A DNA stretch of 64,000 bases, taken from assembly GCA_026874595.1 (NCBI GenBank), contig CM049314.1, positions 17,538,729-17,602,728 on the forward strand, in the 5' to 3' direction. Below the pieces are notes generated by a model that did no database searches, was not told the origin of the DNA, and saw nothing but the letters and a program-made list of their open reading frames with translations. Positions within the stretch are counted from its first letter, which is position 1. Every line of letters starts with the position of its first letter. Source of the stretch: Sipunculus nudus. Its lineage: Eukaryota; Annelida; Sipuncula; Golfingiida; Sipunculidae. Position numbers and translations under genes: made by a program. Below are positions 1 through 11,684 of this stretch, one piece after another.

Positions 1-317
1 CTCTCTCATCATCGGCAATCGAAAGGTCATGGACTCGATTCCCATCGGCAGTGATCCTACTTTTTTGGTCTATCACGTTCAATGTCTTTATACAATGAGA
101 AACGCTTTGTGGAACCATTTTTATCATAGCAATATAGTCCACCTCGAATTAAAGCGAACATTCTCAAAAAGTCTTTCCATTTATGTGAATATGAACCTGT
201 TCGACTTTTATTTGGATTTCTTTAAATAAATAATTGGAGGGCACACAATATATCGTATACCAATAGCGTCTGATGGTTTGCGGCGTTTATCTGAACAACA
301 TCTATACATGTATTTCC

Positions 318-403
318 AAGGCGTCTATCCATACATATATCTGGTAAGTTTATAAGTGTGAAGGCGTCTATCCATACATATATCTGGTAAGTTTATAAGT
401 GTG
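318..403. repeat. Exact 43-bp tandem duplication
   Basis: The 43 bases at 318-360 are repeated without change at 361-403. The unit begins AAGGCGTCTATCC and ends TTTATAAGTGTG. Perfect identity points to a recent duplication inside the wider GGCGTC-rich region. Confidence 0.9.
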
Positions 404-1172
404 AAATGGCAAAACACTTATTTTTGTGTAATTCATTTATAAATTGAATATGTGGTGAATGTTGTGAAAAATGAAAAATTAACTCGTTTAGAGAGATTAT
501 GATGTGATTTTAACAATAAATGAGACCCAGTATGTAGTTGGCTAAGGAAGTCCCGAAATCTTATTAATTTTTCGTTAAACAAGATTATTGACTATGCAAT
601 CTCTTATATATATAATACTGTTTCGTCAAGTATATATTTGTTTATATATATTTATATATAATAATAGTTTTATTCAAGTATAAAGGTCTCCAGGCTATAG
701 AACATATAATCAATATAACATCATTTTTCATGATAATTTGTGGTGCTTAACCTTGGCGATATATATATATATATATACACATGTGTGTGTGTGTGTGTGT
801 GGAATCAAATAATTAAAATTAAAAATAAAATTTGTAAAAGCAGTCAGATATTCTAAACCGGACATGGATCAGTGATCATATGATGTTGTTTTAACAATAA
901 ACGAGTTCGGGGTACAATGTCAGTTAGAGCCTGGTAATCCGATTGATCATTTAAGTAACGGGAGACCCCGATAATGAGGTAGGTTTTCTTTGATGTTGAC
1001 TAATTAATCCTATCATGTACATAATTTCATTGCTTCAGGTTCTTTAATTTTAACTATACATTGTATATTGAGAAAAGATAATTTACAATCGAAAATATAA
1101 TAAACATTACATTACCTTTATATAATTGAAACTACACATGACCATTATTTAAAATTTTCTTTGTTAGGTAAA

Positions 1173-1560
1173 TGAAACAAAAGACCCTCATTTGCACGAA
1201 ATATGCACAAACACTCAATATAATCTAAAACATAACATGGTTATTATTAAATTGGGTCCCCCTTTTATGGAAACTTTTAAATATAATGAGAATTATATTC
1301 ATTTCTTGTCATTAGGCGTCTTTCTGAAAAGGTGAATTCAAACGCTGGTGTCTATAATACAATAACGTCTAGATATGATCAGCGTTCATTTTGATTCGCA
1401 CGATATGAAAAGACCCTCTTTCGCACGCAATACGCACAAACACGCAACATAATCTAAAACATAACATGGTTATTATTAAATTTGGTCTCCTTTTTATGGA
1501 AAATTTAATAAAAAATGAGAATTATTTTCATAATTTGTCATTAGGCGTCTTTCTGAAGGA
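1173..1560. repeat. Two diverged copies of a ~160-bp block
   Basis: The first copy (about 1173-1333) and the second (about 1403-1560) share AAAAGACCCTC, CACAAACAC, ATAACATGGTTATTATTAAA and TTAGGCGTCTTTCTGAA in the same order, with substitutions and small indels. The start-to-start distance is about 230 bases. They are direct repeats, probably from a local duplication or a dispersed family. Confidence 0.75.
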
Positions 1561-2098
1561 TGGATGCAGACGATGGTAATGATGGCGTCTATAATACGAT
1601 GGTCTCTAAGACAGTTTTGTTAACGTTCATCTTCAATCGCACGATATACACACTTAAAGGTAAAAATATAAAATATATAAACACGGTTATATATGGCTTC
1701 CATTTAGGCGTCTTAATGAAGGGTATATGGGCTTATAATACGGAGGCGTCTATATGAACAGCGTCCATTTTCATGGCGTCCAAATGAACAGCGTCCAGGT
1801 GATACAATAGCGTCTATCTGAACAGCGTCCATCTGAGATGATCCCGGATCCAGAAGAAAAGGAATTTTGGGTAATTTCTTAGAGAGTGCGTCATTGTCTT
1901 TGATGTTGGTGGAAATCTTTCCCAGGAGACTGAACGCAACGCCATCAAACCATCTCTCTTCATAGGTCTTTGAGATTTTTGTTTAGCAAAAAGAAATTCA
2001 TTTTGAAGCAAAAATTAATTTGTTATACAGTCCGTGCTTGTTGTCACCATCAATAGAACAATTACTATTTTATGAATACTAACTAGAGGGAAGCTATC

Positions 2099-2485
2099 AT
2101 GGATCCGCTCAAGAAGATGGCTTTAGTTTTATGCGATCATTTATTATATGCCGCTCGACATAACAACCGATCATTTTTTTTTTCGCATTACTACCATTTT
2201 ATTTCAAATATAAAAAAAACTAAGACAGCCATCTTCATTATATTAAGCAAGTTTATAATCAGCACTATTAATATACAAACTGGAAAGCACTTAGAGACTG
2301 CATACTTGTACAAACATTCCGGATCAAAGATCCAGTTTATAAACAGGAACCTGACGAAGGATCCTGTAAAGAACATGTACGTAAGTACAGGATATATTAA
2401 CCAAACCGGAGAAAATGTGTTCACCAAATCGTTGGTTGTATTTCAGAACAACATTGGTCGCCAGAACATAGGCGGCTCCAATTAG
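2099..2485 (+). CDS. Unrecognised 128-codon open reading frame
   Basis: An open frame of 128 codons starts at an ATG at 2099. The product has no recognisable domain: the first ~25 residues are mildly hydrophobic, the middle is rich in Ile, Phe and Lys (as expected from AT-rich non-coding DNA), and the last third is more mixed. There is no splice structure or paralogue in the window to support it. It may be an exon, a decayed element fragment or chance. Low confidence. Confidence 0.15.
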   Translation: MDPLKKMALVLCDHLLYAARHNNRSFFFSHYYHFISNIKKTKTAIFIILSKFIISTINIQTGKHLETAYLYKHSGSKIQFINRNLTKDPVKNMYVSTGYINQTGENVFTKSLVVFQNNIGRQNIGGSN

Positions 2486-3486
2486 GTTACACCTGTGCAT
2501 GATGCGCCCGGTGGAAACTTTACCTCGTTTCCATAATACTTATGAATGAAGACGGTCTGGCCCCTGGCTTAGACAGACAGACTGCTCTGCCTCTTGAAGC
2601 TAAAGAAACCATCTAGTTTGTTCCCTGGGTCCAACGCTAATCCTACACAGAATTTCATAAAAAATCCGTTCATAACATTTTACGTCATGTTGCAAACAGA
2701 TAAACCAACCAACAAACAAACGAAGGCAAGAAACGTGTAACCTAGGGAAAGTAAAACGAAACCAAGTTAAGAGTTCCGGCGATTTCCTGACACTACCTAT
2801 AGTCGCAAGGTGCCTCATTTGAGAAACAGAAGGTATGAATCAAAGAAGTCTACTACGAAGTATTTAAAATTCTGAGTTCCATGTCAAATTCTGCGTGCCA
2901 TGATAACAAAATGAAAATTAATTGTAAGAATATGAAAATGAAAGTTTAATAACCTGGTATCAAAAATATAAATTTCAAAACCTGAGATATTATTACATGT
3001 TTTTGGAAGTAAGACAATTTACCATGGTGATATACAGGTACATTTTATTTGAAAATAAGAAACTCTGATCGTGTTTATGATTAAAAATTCCTGGAAATAT
3101 GAAAAAAGGCCAAAGGGATACTTTTCTTTTATAGATTTTCCTGGAAAAACAATAAGCACAGCTTGATTAAAACAACGGTATACATCAAAGAGATATTGGT
3201 TTCTTCAGATGCCGTGAATTAAAATAGACCTATTTGCATGATTGAATCATAACATTCATTACACTTAGTTTCAAGAACTTGGGAAGACTTAAGAAAGTTA
3301 TAAAACGTTTGTATGTTTGTAAAATTATAGCCCACAGTTTATTTATGTAATATATTTATGCCACAGGGAATATACAACATAATAAACAAGAAACCCGCTG
3401 CATTAAAGGTACTAGTAAGTGTCTGAATAAGACTGAAGATAAACATGCCTAAAAAAATAAACACACACAATGTTTTTTATAAACAA
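2486..3486. other. Non-coding, nothing recognised
   Basis: AT-rich sequence with no convincing exon, RNA gene or repeat boundary. It ends where the minus-strand interspersed repeat begins near 3487. Confidence 0.5.
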
Positions 3487-5449
3487 GGGACCCATGGGTC
3501 ACGGCGCTCAGCTGTTATATATGATAAAAATTAAGATTTGGGAATGAGGCACATGCTGGTTTTGTGTGGTAATAAATATAAGCTTTATTATGAGTTGTTG
3601 GTGTTTAGCTTATGTATGATTTTGATAGTATCTAGAGACAAGGAAGAGGATTATTTCATTTATTTTATTAACAAATGGAGTGCTATTGTCACACATATTT
3701 TGACTAGGCCATATAACTTATAAGCAGCACATATAATAAAAGAGGTTAACTATTAATTAAAAGTAAATAACAAATATTGTGCCAAAATTATTTTTATTAA
3801 AATAATATTAAGAAAATCATGATTTTTTTAAATAAAATATAATGGAAATGATTATTAAAATAATATTATAGAATATATTCATGAATGCATTCATGAATAC
3901 ATTTTGAAAGTATCTGCACTGGTATTCAAATACTTTCATTTTTACCTGAATTCCCATTCTTATGCTATAAACTTTTTTAATGCAGTACATATTCATATTC
4001 ATATTCAAATACATTTGCAAAGCATTCGTACCATGTCTAGTATTTATTCAGTTTTAGCCAAACAATGATGTTGAGAATCCAGAATATAAAAAATTTAAAA
4101 ATTTAAATAATGATCATAAGAACCTGGTATTATGGCTTTTATTTATATTAAAAAAAATAAATGTAATATATTCACTTTGGACTACTTTCAAATCAATCTA
4201 CACACTAGACACAGTAGGAATCTAGGTTAATATTATTAACTGCATCTTTGTCTATCATTAAAGTCCTTCATATGATCCCTAATGATTAGTAATGAATAAT
4301 ATGATTTATTTTTTTATCATTAAAATTGAACTGAAAAATACCATAGGTGACTGCATGGTGTTATTTGGAATAACACTGACATTGACATTCTATCCATCAG
4401 TACAAGATTCTTACATCATCAGTAACTGCAAGTTAATTTTCTGTTACTCATCAACTAACAAATTCATTTCTATTAATTCTTCTTTAATTTGTTACTAAAA
4501 TCCAATATAAATTTATTAATTTATTGTTTACTGTTATGTTGTTTTTCATAACAACTATTAGATGAGTTGGGTTGGCCACCTTGATCAACTGTGGCTGGGC
4601 ATTAGCTGCCTGACTGCCCCAGTGTATGTCTCGCCTCAAGCGTGCATAATTTGATGAAAGGTCAACAAGGTCAACATACAGGTGACTGAAGAGGTTGCTA
4701 GCTAGCCTGGGTCAGACATAGTCTCATTAAAACATTAATAAAAGCTGAAATATTTTGCCAATTTCTTTCAGCTTTCTAAACTACAAAGATGAAATCCTTA
4801 TGTGTGCATGATATGAAAAATATATCAACAGTGCTCTCAGGGAACAAACTTGCCATCGTCATACTTGGGCAAAATTTAAGGTACCAATTTTATATTTTTG
4901 CCAATATTTAAAAAAGTTTAACAGATTTTGATCTAATTTTTGGTATACAATTAAATTTTGATTAATTAAAGTTGTATTACTGAGAAAAAGTCCCTACCTT
5001 TTACACTTTTGGTCTAAAGTGACCAAATATCTTTCCTGATTTTTTACAAAGTTCATTATGTTTGGGCCCATAACTTTTTTAAAATTAAATAATACTGACT
5101 TAATTTCTGGTATGTACATAGGAACTATATAGAGGAATATTTATGGTAAATATGAAGAAAACCAGAAGAGTGTTTTTGATATTAGGCAGTCCTGAAGTGT
5201 GAAAATAGATTTCTAATAAAAAAAAATTGAAGTTTTTCCTTAATATCTCGAAGGAATGAAGTCCTATTGACCAAATTTTCGTCATGGTAGGAGATTTTCG
5301 GGACATCTAACTGTATGCCGAATTTCAGATTCGCAGGTCCAATGGTGTCGAAACGTGCCAGTCTTACGGACGGACGGACAGACACACGGACGGACGACGG
5401 ACAATGGACCACGACTATAGCTCAGATGACTTATAGTCAGCTGAGCTAA
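3487..5449 (-). repeat. Interspersed repeat, ~2-kb copy A (minus)
   Basis: Read on the minus strand, this copy starts with AGCTCAGCTGACTATAAGTC, which folds into a near-perfect hairpin closing on CATCTGAGCT, followed by a run of CCGTCCGTC-like repeats. It ends near 3487 with GACCCATGGGTCCCTTGTT, which contains the palindrome GGGACCCATGGGTCCC. The first ~600 bases align closely with a plus-strand copy starting near 20359, and both copies share the same terminal sequence. I see no intact ORF. The style resembles repeats abundant in bivalve genomes; the class is unresolved. Reading frames through it are not genes. Confidence 0.75.
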
Positions 5450-6870
5450 AATTACAGACGGTCTATTCTTTGGAACATTCTATATCTCTGACGGACTTTG
5501 AATTAGGGACCTTTGCGACCTTCAAGGACTTTAAAAACGGGACCTTTGGGATCTCATGGACTTTGAACACAGACTTTTAGGATTTCCATGGACTTTGATA
5601 ATAGGGAGCTTTACTTCTTTTATTCTTCCAGGAATCTGTGATTTCGGCTGACCCTAAGTATTAATATGCCACGCCCACCTATTTCATTGGACAGATGCTT
5701 CTACGGGTCTCATTTTATCCAGTGGTTCATGTGTTCATGGAATTCAAACTACAAAAGCTGATTAATATATATTATTATTAATAATAACTACAGTCAGATT
5801 CAGTTTTTCGTTCAGGCGCACGCGAGACAATCTATGAGTCACGTGATTGTGGGATGTGTCTATTCCTAGCATATCTGTACAGCCACTGTTAGTTATGTAA
5901 AATCATTTATCGAACGATGAATAATTATTGAAATTTTCTAGGAAAAACTACGTTTGAGTGGTTGCTTTTGAATCGGGGATGAAGGACAATAATGCATACA
6001 CTGTTTTATATGACGAAATGAAAATCTAAGTGATTAATCAAGCGAGGGGAAAAAGGCAATTTTAGATCTATGATTAAATGTTCCTAGAGATATGATCCAT
6101 CCAGGCATGACTATGGACTTTTTTCTTAGTAGTATATACAAGGGGCATGCCAGAACATTGTTACTGCTGTCTTGTGTTCGACATATACAAATCAATTCAA
6201 AGGAAATTAAAGATCCCATGCCTCTATTTGAATACGCGAGAGTTAAATGAATACGGAAATCAACACCCATGAATCTAGCATTATTACAATACTGACACAT
6301 TTAGGCGCGTCAGTATTGGTACACTATGGTATATATTGCAACTAGGTTATGTCAAAAGCATCTTCTTTTCAAATTTGAATTCAAATCAACACTATCATTC
6401 AAATATACAATCACAATGATAGCTATACATCTGCAGAGTCCATCATAAAAGTTTTTTTTTTTGTAACCAAAATGTTTTCATGTACCAGAGTTGGATCCCT
6501 TCTCTTATAGAGCATATCAAAGTTATAAACAGAGGACATAAATTTCGATCTAACAGCTGGTACAATACACACTGTATATAAACTATATGTGCAAATATTT
6601 GTGTGTGTGTGTGTGTGTGAGCCGGCTAACAATGGTCGTACTTGTCTCATTCATATCCAACGAATTACCTAATTCCAAATGACCTAAATGCACCAATCCT
6701 TTTACCGGTGGCATGAATACGCCTGGCATTAACAAATTGCGCACAATGTAAAATAAGTCAATGAGTGATGAATACTAGTATGTTATAACGTACACCCGAG
6801 CTCCCGTGCTCTCTTCCCACCTTATGTAAGGTTAACAGAACCATCGATACCTACGCCACACAATTGGTTT
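5450..6870. other. Non-coding, with a short degenerate tandem repeat
   Basis: At about 5485-5605 the phrase GGACTTTGAA / GGGACCTTTGGGA recurs at intervals of roughly 35-40 bases. A short (TG)n run lies at about 6599-6619. No gene is recognised in the remainder. Confidence 0.45.
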
Positions 6871-7248
6871 GGTGGAGGTAACCGCCTCCATTTTTAATGC
6901 TTGCTTAACTAAGTATGTACATCTGCAGAATTCCATATATGTTTCAGACTACGTGACAGGGGCTTACACGAGATAATTCTGGCGTCAACCAGGCTTGGTG
7001 TATGACTCCTGCGGGTCCTGCGTGTGTGCCATCCCCACTGCTGGGTCATTACACCAAAGAACCCCCTAAAGGCGCACTCGTTTGTGAGTGAAATGCGATT
7101 GTAGGGTATGGTCTCCACATTGTAGTGCGCTCACCCTGGGTAGAGAGCTAGAGTCTCTGTAGAGCGTTCATCGCCTCGGCTGAGATTCGAACTCACGATC
7201 TCCCGGCTCTGTGCCCTGTGTTCTACCCCTGAGCCACAGAAGCCGGCA
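6871..7248 (-). repeat. tRNA-derived SINE (copy 1)
   Basis: The minus strand begins with a tRNA-like head. It has an A-box-like TGGCTCAGGGGT (plus coordinates 7225-7236) and a B-box-like GAGTTCGAATCTC (7182-7194) at tRNA spacing. A unique body follows and ends near 6871 in TGGAGGCGGTTACCTCCACC, itself a hairpin. A second copy of the same body lies at 32184-32882 in the same orientation. Head plus body plus dispersed copies is diagnostic of a SINE. It is not a functional tRNA, because the acceptor stem is not maintained. Confidence 0.85.
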
Positions 7249-8250
7249 ATATTCGCTAGGTTAAATTTTTCACGAGGGTCAAATTTTTGCGGTTTACCAT
7301 ACAGCAACTACACAATTTACATAACCCTTTTTTTATCACTCACCTAATATGCAGGAAAAAATCTTAACAATTGCCATAGGAGCTGAGGAAACATGTGGAA
7401 ATTCTTCATGCAATAGTTGCGGATATGTAAAAATATTTCTATTATTCAAATCATCAACTTTTGAAACACGGCACTATAAAATATTATGCTAATATTGACA
7501 CAACCGGCACACAATACATGAGATGCCGTTGAGGCACTAGAATAATTTTCTGTTCATATGTGCAGAGGTGGTGTTTTATTAACGAAGGTTTTATTTTCGC
7601 GAACATCGCGAATTTGAAACCTTCGCCAAAAAAACGCCAACCACAGACCACAATATACAGTCAGTCCTAACGAAGCCTTTAGCGTTGATATAAAGTGTTT
7701 TGATTTGACCCTAAAACTATCATATAATACTTGTGTTGGTCAACGAGCGAATTCCTGTGGTTACTGTGAATTTCAGGTGGGGATGGGGCAGGGTGCGACC
7801 CAAGTAATCTGGGATAGAGAGGAGTGCACGTTTAAAACTACCCAAACATTACACCATTACAACTGTTTTAACACCTTGGGGTGGTGGTAACCCCTCCTAT
7901 ACATCCCCCGGCCTCTCGCCACGAATATGTCGCTCCGCTGTGTATAGGTATATCTAGCCCGTAAGATTGGACTCCTCAATTGTTTTTTTTAGTGACTGAC
8001 GCAATGTGGAGTCCAAAGATTGCCCCTGCAGAGTGATTAATCAGAGTGATTAAAACATTCCATACACAACTGTGAGACTTAACATATATCCATTCATTGA
8101 TGTTCAGTACATCTATGTGTATTGTGTATTTGACCACTGTGAAAATATGAACATAATAGGCCTGTAGGATTATACAGGAATGCCATCGAATGCAAGTTGT
8201 CTTACGGGCTGTTAATGCTTCAATTCCCTCTGGACAAATAAATCAGTTGT
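7249..8250. other. Non-coding, nothing recognised
   Basis: No exon, RNA gene or clear repeat boundary is seen. Short open frames here lack any recognisable domain or splice context. Confidence 0.4.
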
Positions 8251-8259
8251 TGGTGTTAC

Positions 8260-8830
8260 AGGTGCTTCCTGCTTTCCAGAATGGTTCCCGAGATATGAGC
8301 TTGGATGTCTGCAGCGTAAACTAGAATGTAGGTGGCGCCACCTGTCATAAAATCAAGAAAGCTGTTCAGGATGTATAAACCTGCAAAATTTTAGGCAGAT
8401 ATGTGAAACCACTGCCGAGATATGAGTGATTTTATCCCACGGCAGACAAACAGACGGACGCTGTGCAAAAATGGTTTTTCCAGGTGGCGCCACCAGTTTC
8501 GCGTATGATAAAGAGCTATCTGAGATCTATACACATGCAAATTTTCAGGATGATACGTCAAACCAGTCCTGAGATATAAGCATGGATGTCTGCAGCGTGA
8601 ACGTGAATGTAGGTGGCGCCACCTGTCACAAAATCAAGAAAGCTATTCAGGATGTATAAGCATACAAAATTTCAGGTGATTTAGTCAAACCACTGCGGAG
8701 ATATGAGTGATTTTAACCCAAGGCAGACGAACAGATGGACATTGTGCAAACATGGTTGCAGGTGGCGCCACCATTTTTGTGTATGTTATAAAGCTATCCA
8801 AGGGCTACATTTGTACCAAAAAAATTCCTG
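8260..8830. repeat. ~280-bp tandem repeat with GGTGGCGCCACC palindromes
   Basis: Two copies of a roughly 280-base unit lie head to tail. Each holds two copies of the perfect 12-base palindrome GGTGGCGCCACC, at 8331-8342 and 8483-8494 in the first copy and 8612-8623 and 8761-8772 in the second. Offsets between equivalent palindromes are 281 and 278 bases. Both units share ATGTCTGCAGCGT, AAAATCAAGAAAGCT and a GGCAGACRAACAGA stretch. The 140-codon open frame at 8707-9129 starts inside this repeat and is not taken as a gene. Confidence 0.85.
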
Positions 8831-9904
8831 ATCGGTCAAACGGTTCCCGAGGTATTGTGGGTTTATGTGTGGAAACAGACGCACAAATGGACGCTGGGCA
8901 GAGAGGAAAGGTCAGAGGTCAACGCAAATTGGTTAGGCATCAGTTCACATGTGACCCGATAATTGTTGTAAGTTTCGGAAAAATCAGTAGTCTCAGAGGA
9001 GTTCTCCGGAACGAACGCGCCGGCGGAACCAGGTCAAAAACAGAGTATCCGCAAAACTTCGTTTTGGCGGATATCAAATATTTTTATTCAATTTCCTTTC
9101 TAAGAGTAACAGATCGTATCGTGCTATAACCCCAGTTAGCCCTTTGGTAGGCCGGCGACGCAACAGAAACCTGAAACCTGTTGCGGCGCCGTCGGCGGCT
9201 AAGGTATATCAGCCTCCCCCACCCATCTTTATCCACCCCTGTCAATCTTCATATTGCCAAGATTTACTTGACTCTAGGTATTGTTTTCCAACAATTTATG
9301 GAACGTGGGAGAATATGAACATAGACTGCCAACTCTGTTTCCGGGCATCACGAGTTTCTTGGCAGGTGCCCCGTATAGCCGTGTGTGAATGTCAGGGTTG
9401 ATTTTGTCATGTAATGTTAGACAGCCGCCGTCTAATACATGACCTGTAGCTTCTGTTAGGGCTAATTGTAACATACGGCTGATTTAATCCGATCGTCCGG
9501 GAGAACGTGAGACAGTTAAGGTGTGCAGGTCTAGGTCATGTAACGGCGGGGTAGCGTCTGTTTCCGGCACCACCAGACATTGTTCAAATTATGGGTTAAT
9601 TAATCATGTGATATATAATGGTTACAAGTTTGTAACTGAATATAACCTGCTTGATTTGTTCTTGTTTCCGTGCATGTCGAATAACAACCTCGGTATTTAA
9701 TGAAACATGAGGCATTGATAAAGAAGATATAAACGAACCTACGTGTGCATGTGGATTAATTCCACACATTCAAATAGACCTACTGATTATTGCTTTGAAT
9801 ACTTAACTGTTGCGGTGAAAAACCCTAATCTTGTGTTTTCGTTCTTCTGCACATTCTTGGCATCCTTGTAAAATACACCTCACGTATCCGCATTGTATTT
9901 CCAT
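8831..9904. other. Non-coding, nothing recognised
   Basis: Slightly more GC-rich than the surroundings around 9000-9560, with short open frames on both strands (9144-9401 plus, 9274-9474 minus) that I cannot assign. No splice-consistent exon is seen. Confidence 0.35.
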
Positions 9905-10555
9905 CAGAATTGGGTAAAAAAATACTCGTTCTGGTAGTACTCGTACTCGTGAGTACTATTTAGAGTACTCGGTACTCGTACTCGAGTATTTCCTCACAAT
10001 GACCAAAGAACTCGTACATGTACTCAAGTACTTTGAAAGTATTCATAAAAAACGAGTACTCTTATGAGTACTTTTTGAGTACTTCATGTACATTGAATAA
10101 TAATATTAAATATTAATATTTATACACAAATGATACATACCTCCATCCACTCCATAAAATTTACAATTGTGTTTAGCTGGTTTAAACTTATTAAAAGGGA
10201 AAAGTAATGAAAACTAATCAAGAGATAATCGTTGTATGGTGTAGGGTTTCACTGTGAAGTTCTCTTCATTAAGTTTATAGTCACCCCGTTGTGTAATATG
10301 ATTAACTCCTCTGTGAGTAGCTCACAGTTTGCATTCTGCGTGGCTTTGATTACCTGTTTCAAACAAGTTTGTGACAGTTAGCACACAATGGAGCTAGAGC
10401 TATCTTATCACTTATTACTTACTATCATAAAAATAGCTAAAATACTCGTACTCGTACTCGAGTACTTTAAAAGTACTCAGTACTCGTACTCGAGTACTTT
10501 AAAAGTACTCAGTACTCGTACTCGAGTACTTTCAATGTACTCGGATTCAACTCTG
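9905..10555. mobile_element. Non-autonomous hAT-type element with 8-bp target duplication
   Basis: The element starts CAGAATTGGG and ends TTCAACTCTG, giving short terminal inverted repeats of the CAGARTTG kind. It is flanked by a perfect 8-base direct repeat ATTTCCAT (9897-9904 and 10556-10563). An 8-bp target duplication with CAG...CTG ends is typical of the hAT superfamily. Both subterminal regions are packed with GTACTCGTACTCGAGTACT-like inverted motifs. No transposase is encoded, so movement would need a transposase from elsewhere. Confidence 0.88.
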
Positions 10556-10563
10556 ATTTCCAT

Positions 10564-11465
10564 GTATATGTACATACATACATGTACACGGTTCACTTAA
10601 TGTCCGTGATTTTATGACGCTGGCTTTTATAAAACTCGCACTGGGTGACCTGAACTGTGATGTGTGGTGAATGTTGAAAAACGTTATTCTGAGGCTACCC
10701 TATAGAAGAAGTAATAAATAGATAAATATCTAAAATATATAGGTAGACCAATCGATTGTTCTTTTGATATTCCGCCCGTTTGTTCATTCATTCATTCCCT
10801 CGTACAAAATCGTCAATGTTTCCATAAGGGCCCCGTAATAATTACACAGAGAATTATAATAAAAAAACAATGTACTTTAGGAGCATTATGCTAAAATGAC
10901 AGTAAGTAAATGCAAATTAAATGTAAGTAAAAGCGAAAAAAAAAAATATAAAGAGATCTAAAACATGCAGAGTTACACCAAAAAGGGCAGGATAAATGTC
11001 AATGGTCATGTTTTCACGGCTAGGTAGTGAAGATATTAACCTTTATTGGTTGTCTTATTAATTTTCTGTTGTTAGGTTAATTAGTATCAAATATAATAAA
11101 CAGAACAGAAGTTTAATCAGGAAAAAGGCCTCAGGCCCAAAGTTCCAAACATTGCAACAATAATTCAATCAAATAATTTAATAAATAAAACATAAAGTAG
11201 CAGTCTAATTATTAACTAATATATAATGTCACCAACACATGTAACATGACTGCATACCTTAGTACACAATGTATCTATATTGCCATCATCAGTGAATATG
11301 AAACACATAATTTAACCATCTATTATTCTTCGTCTCCTCAAAAAGGAATTATATATATAAGCAGCAACATTTATTATTTCAACATGATTGTCTAAATTGA
11401 AAAATTTAATAAAATTGTGTTCACTTCACTTCTATCAAATATAATTAAAAAAATAATAAGATTAC
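10564..11465. other. AT-rich non-coding sequence downstream of the patatin exon
   Basis: This is the presumed intron following the minus-strand patatin exon. I searched by eye for the next patatin exon (the Asp-Gly-Gly/Ala segment) here and down to position 1 and did not find it, so the rest of the gene probably lies outside the window or is too divergent to recognise. Confidence 0.4.
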
Positions 11466-11684
11466 CTCCATTATGTCTTGGTCGAAGTCGGTCGTGGCCA
11501 GGGTGGCAGCGACCAGGGCGCCAGCGGATGCACCGGTAAACTTGTCAACCTTACTCAGGAAGCGTCCTCCATGTCTTACCAGTGTCCGCGCCACTCCCAA
11601 ATGATAGATTCCTAGAAACCCACAGCCGGCGAAGGACAGGTGGTACTTCAGGTCCGGGACGGTATCATTTTCGGAAGCTGGCAT
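11466..11684 (-). CDS. Patatin-like phospholipase, PNPLA2/ATGL-like, first recognisable exon (partial gene)
   Basis: This exon encodes 73 residues of a patatin-fold serine lipase. The oxyanion-loop segment LSFAGCGFLGIYHLGVA (about residues 16-32) and the nucleophile elbow GASAG (residues 51-55, Gly-x-Ser-x-Gly, with Ser53 the predicted nucleophile) are both intact. These segments resemble adipose triglyceride lipase (PNPLA2) and close paralogues PNPLA1-5, which hydrolyse triacylglycerol or other acyl esters at lipid droplets using a Ser-Asp dyad. The chosen start, ATG at 11684, has G at -3 and sits at the usual distance from the oxyanion loop. The exon ends in GAG before GTAAT (phase 0). The second dyad residue (Asp) must be on a later exon, which I do not see. 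The frame stays open for 346 codons upstream (see separate entry), so the true start could be earlier. Confidence 0.86.

Larger units (their letters stand above)
1..2098. other. Non-coding, GGCGTC-rich repeated region
   Basis: No gene is recognised here. The motif GGCGTC followed by TATCTGAACA-like sequence recurs many times between about 260 and 1835, most densely at 1745-1835, where GCGTCTATNTGAACA and GCGTCCA alternate. A block of about 160 bases at 1173-1333 recurs at 1403-1560 with moderate divergence, and both copies end in TTAGGCGTCTTTCTGAA. Short TA and TG runs lie at 760-800. A minus-strand reading frame at roughly 1810-1960 looks faintly codon-like, but I do not recognise it. Confidence 0.5.

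Noticed and set aside
7170-7248. A possible tRNA gene on the minus strand
   Set aside because: A- and B-box motifs are present, but the acceptor stem is not maintained and the same body recurs at 32.2 kb, so it is a SINE head.
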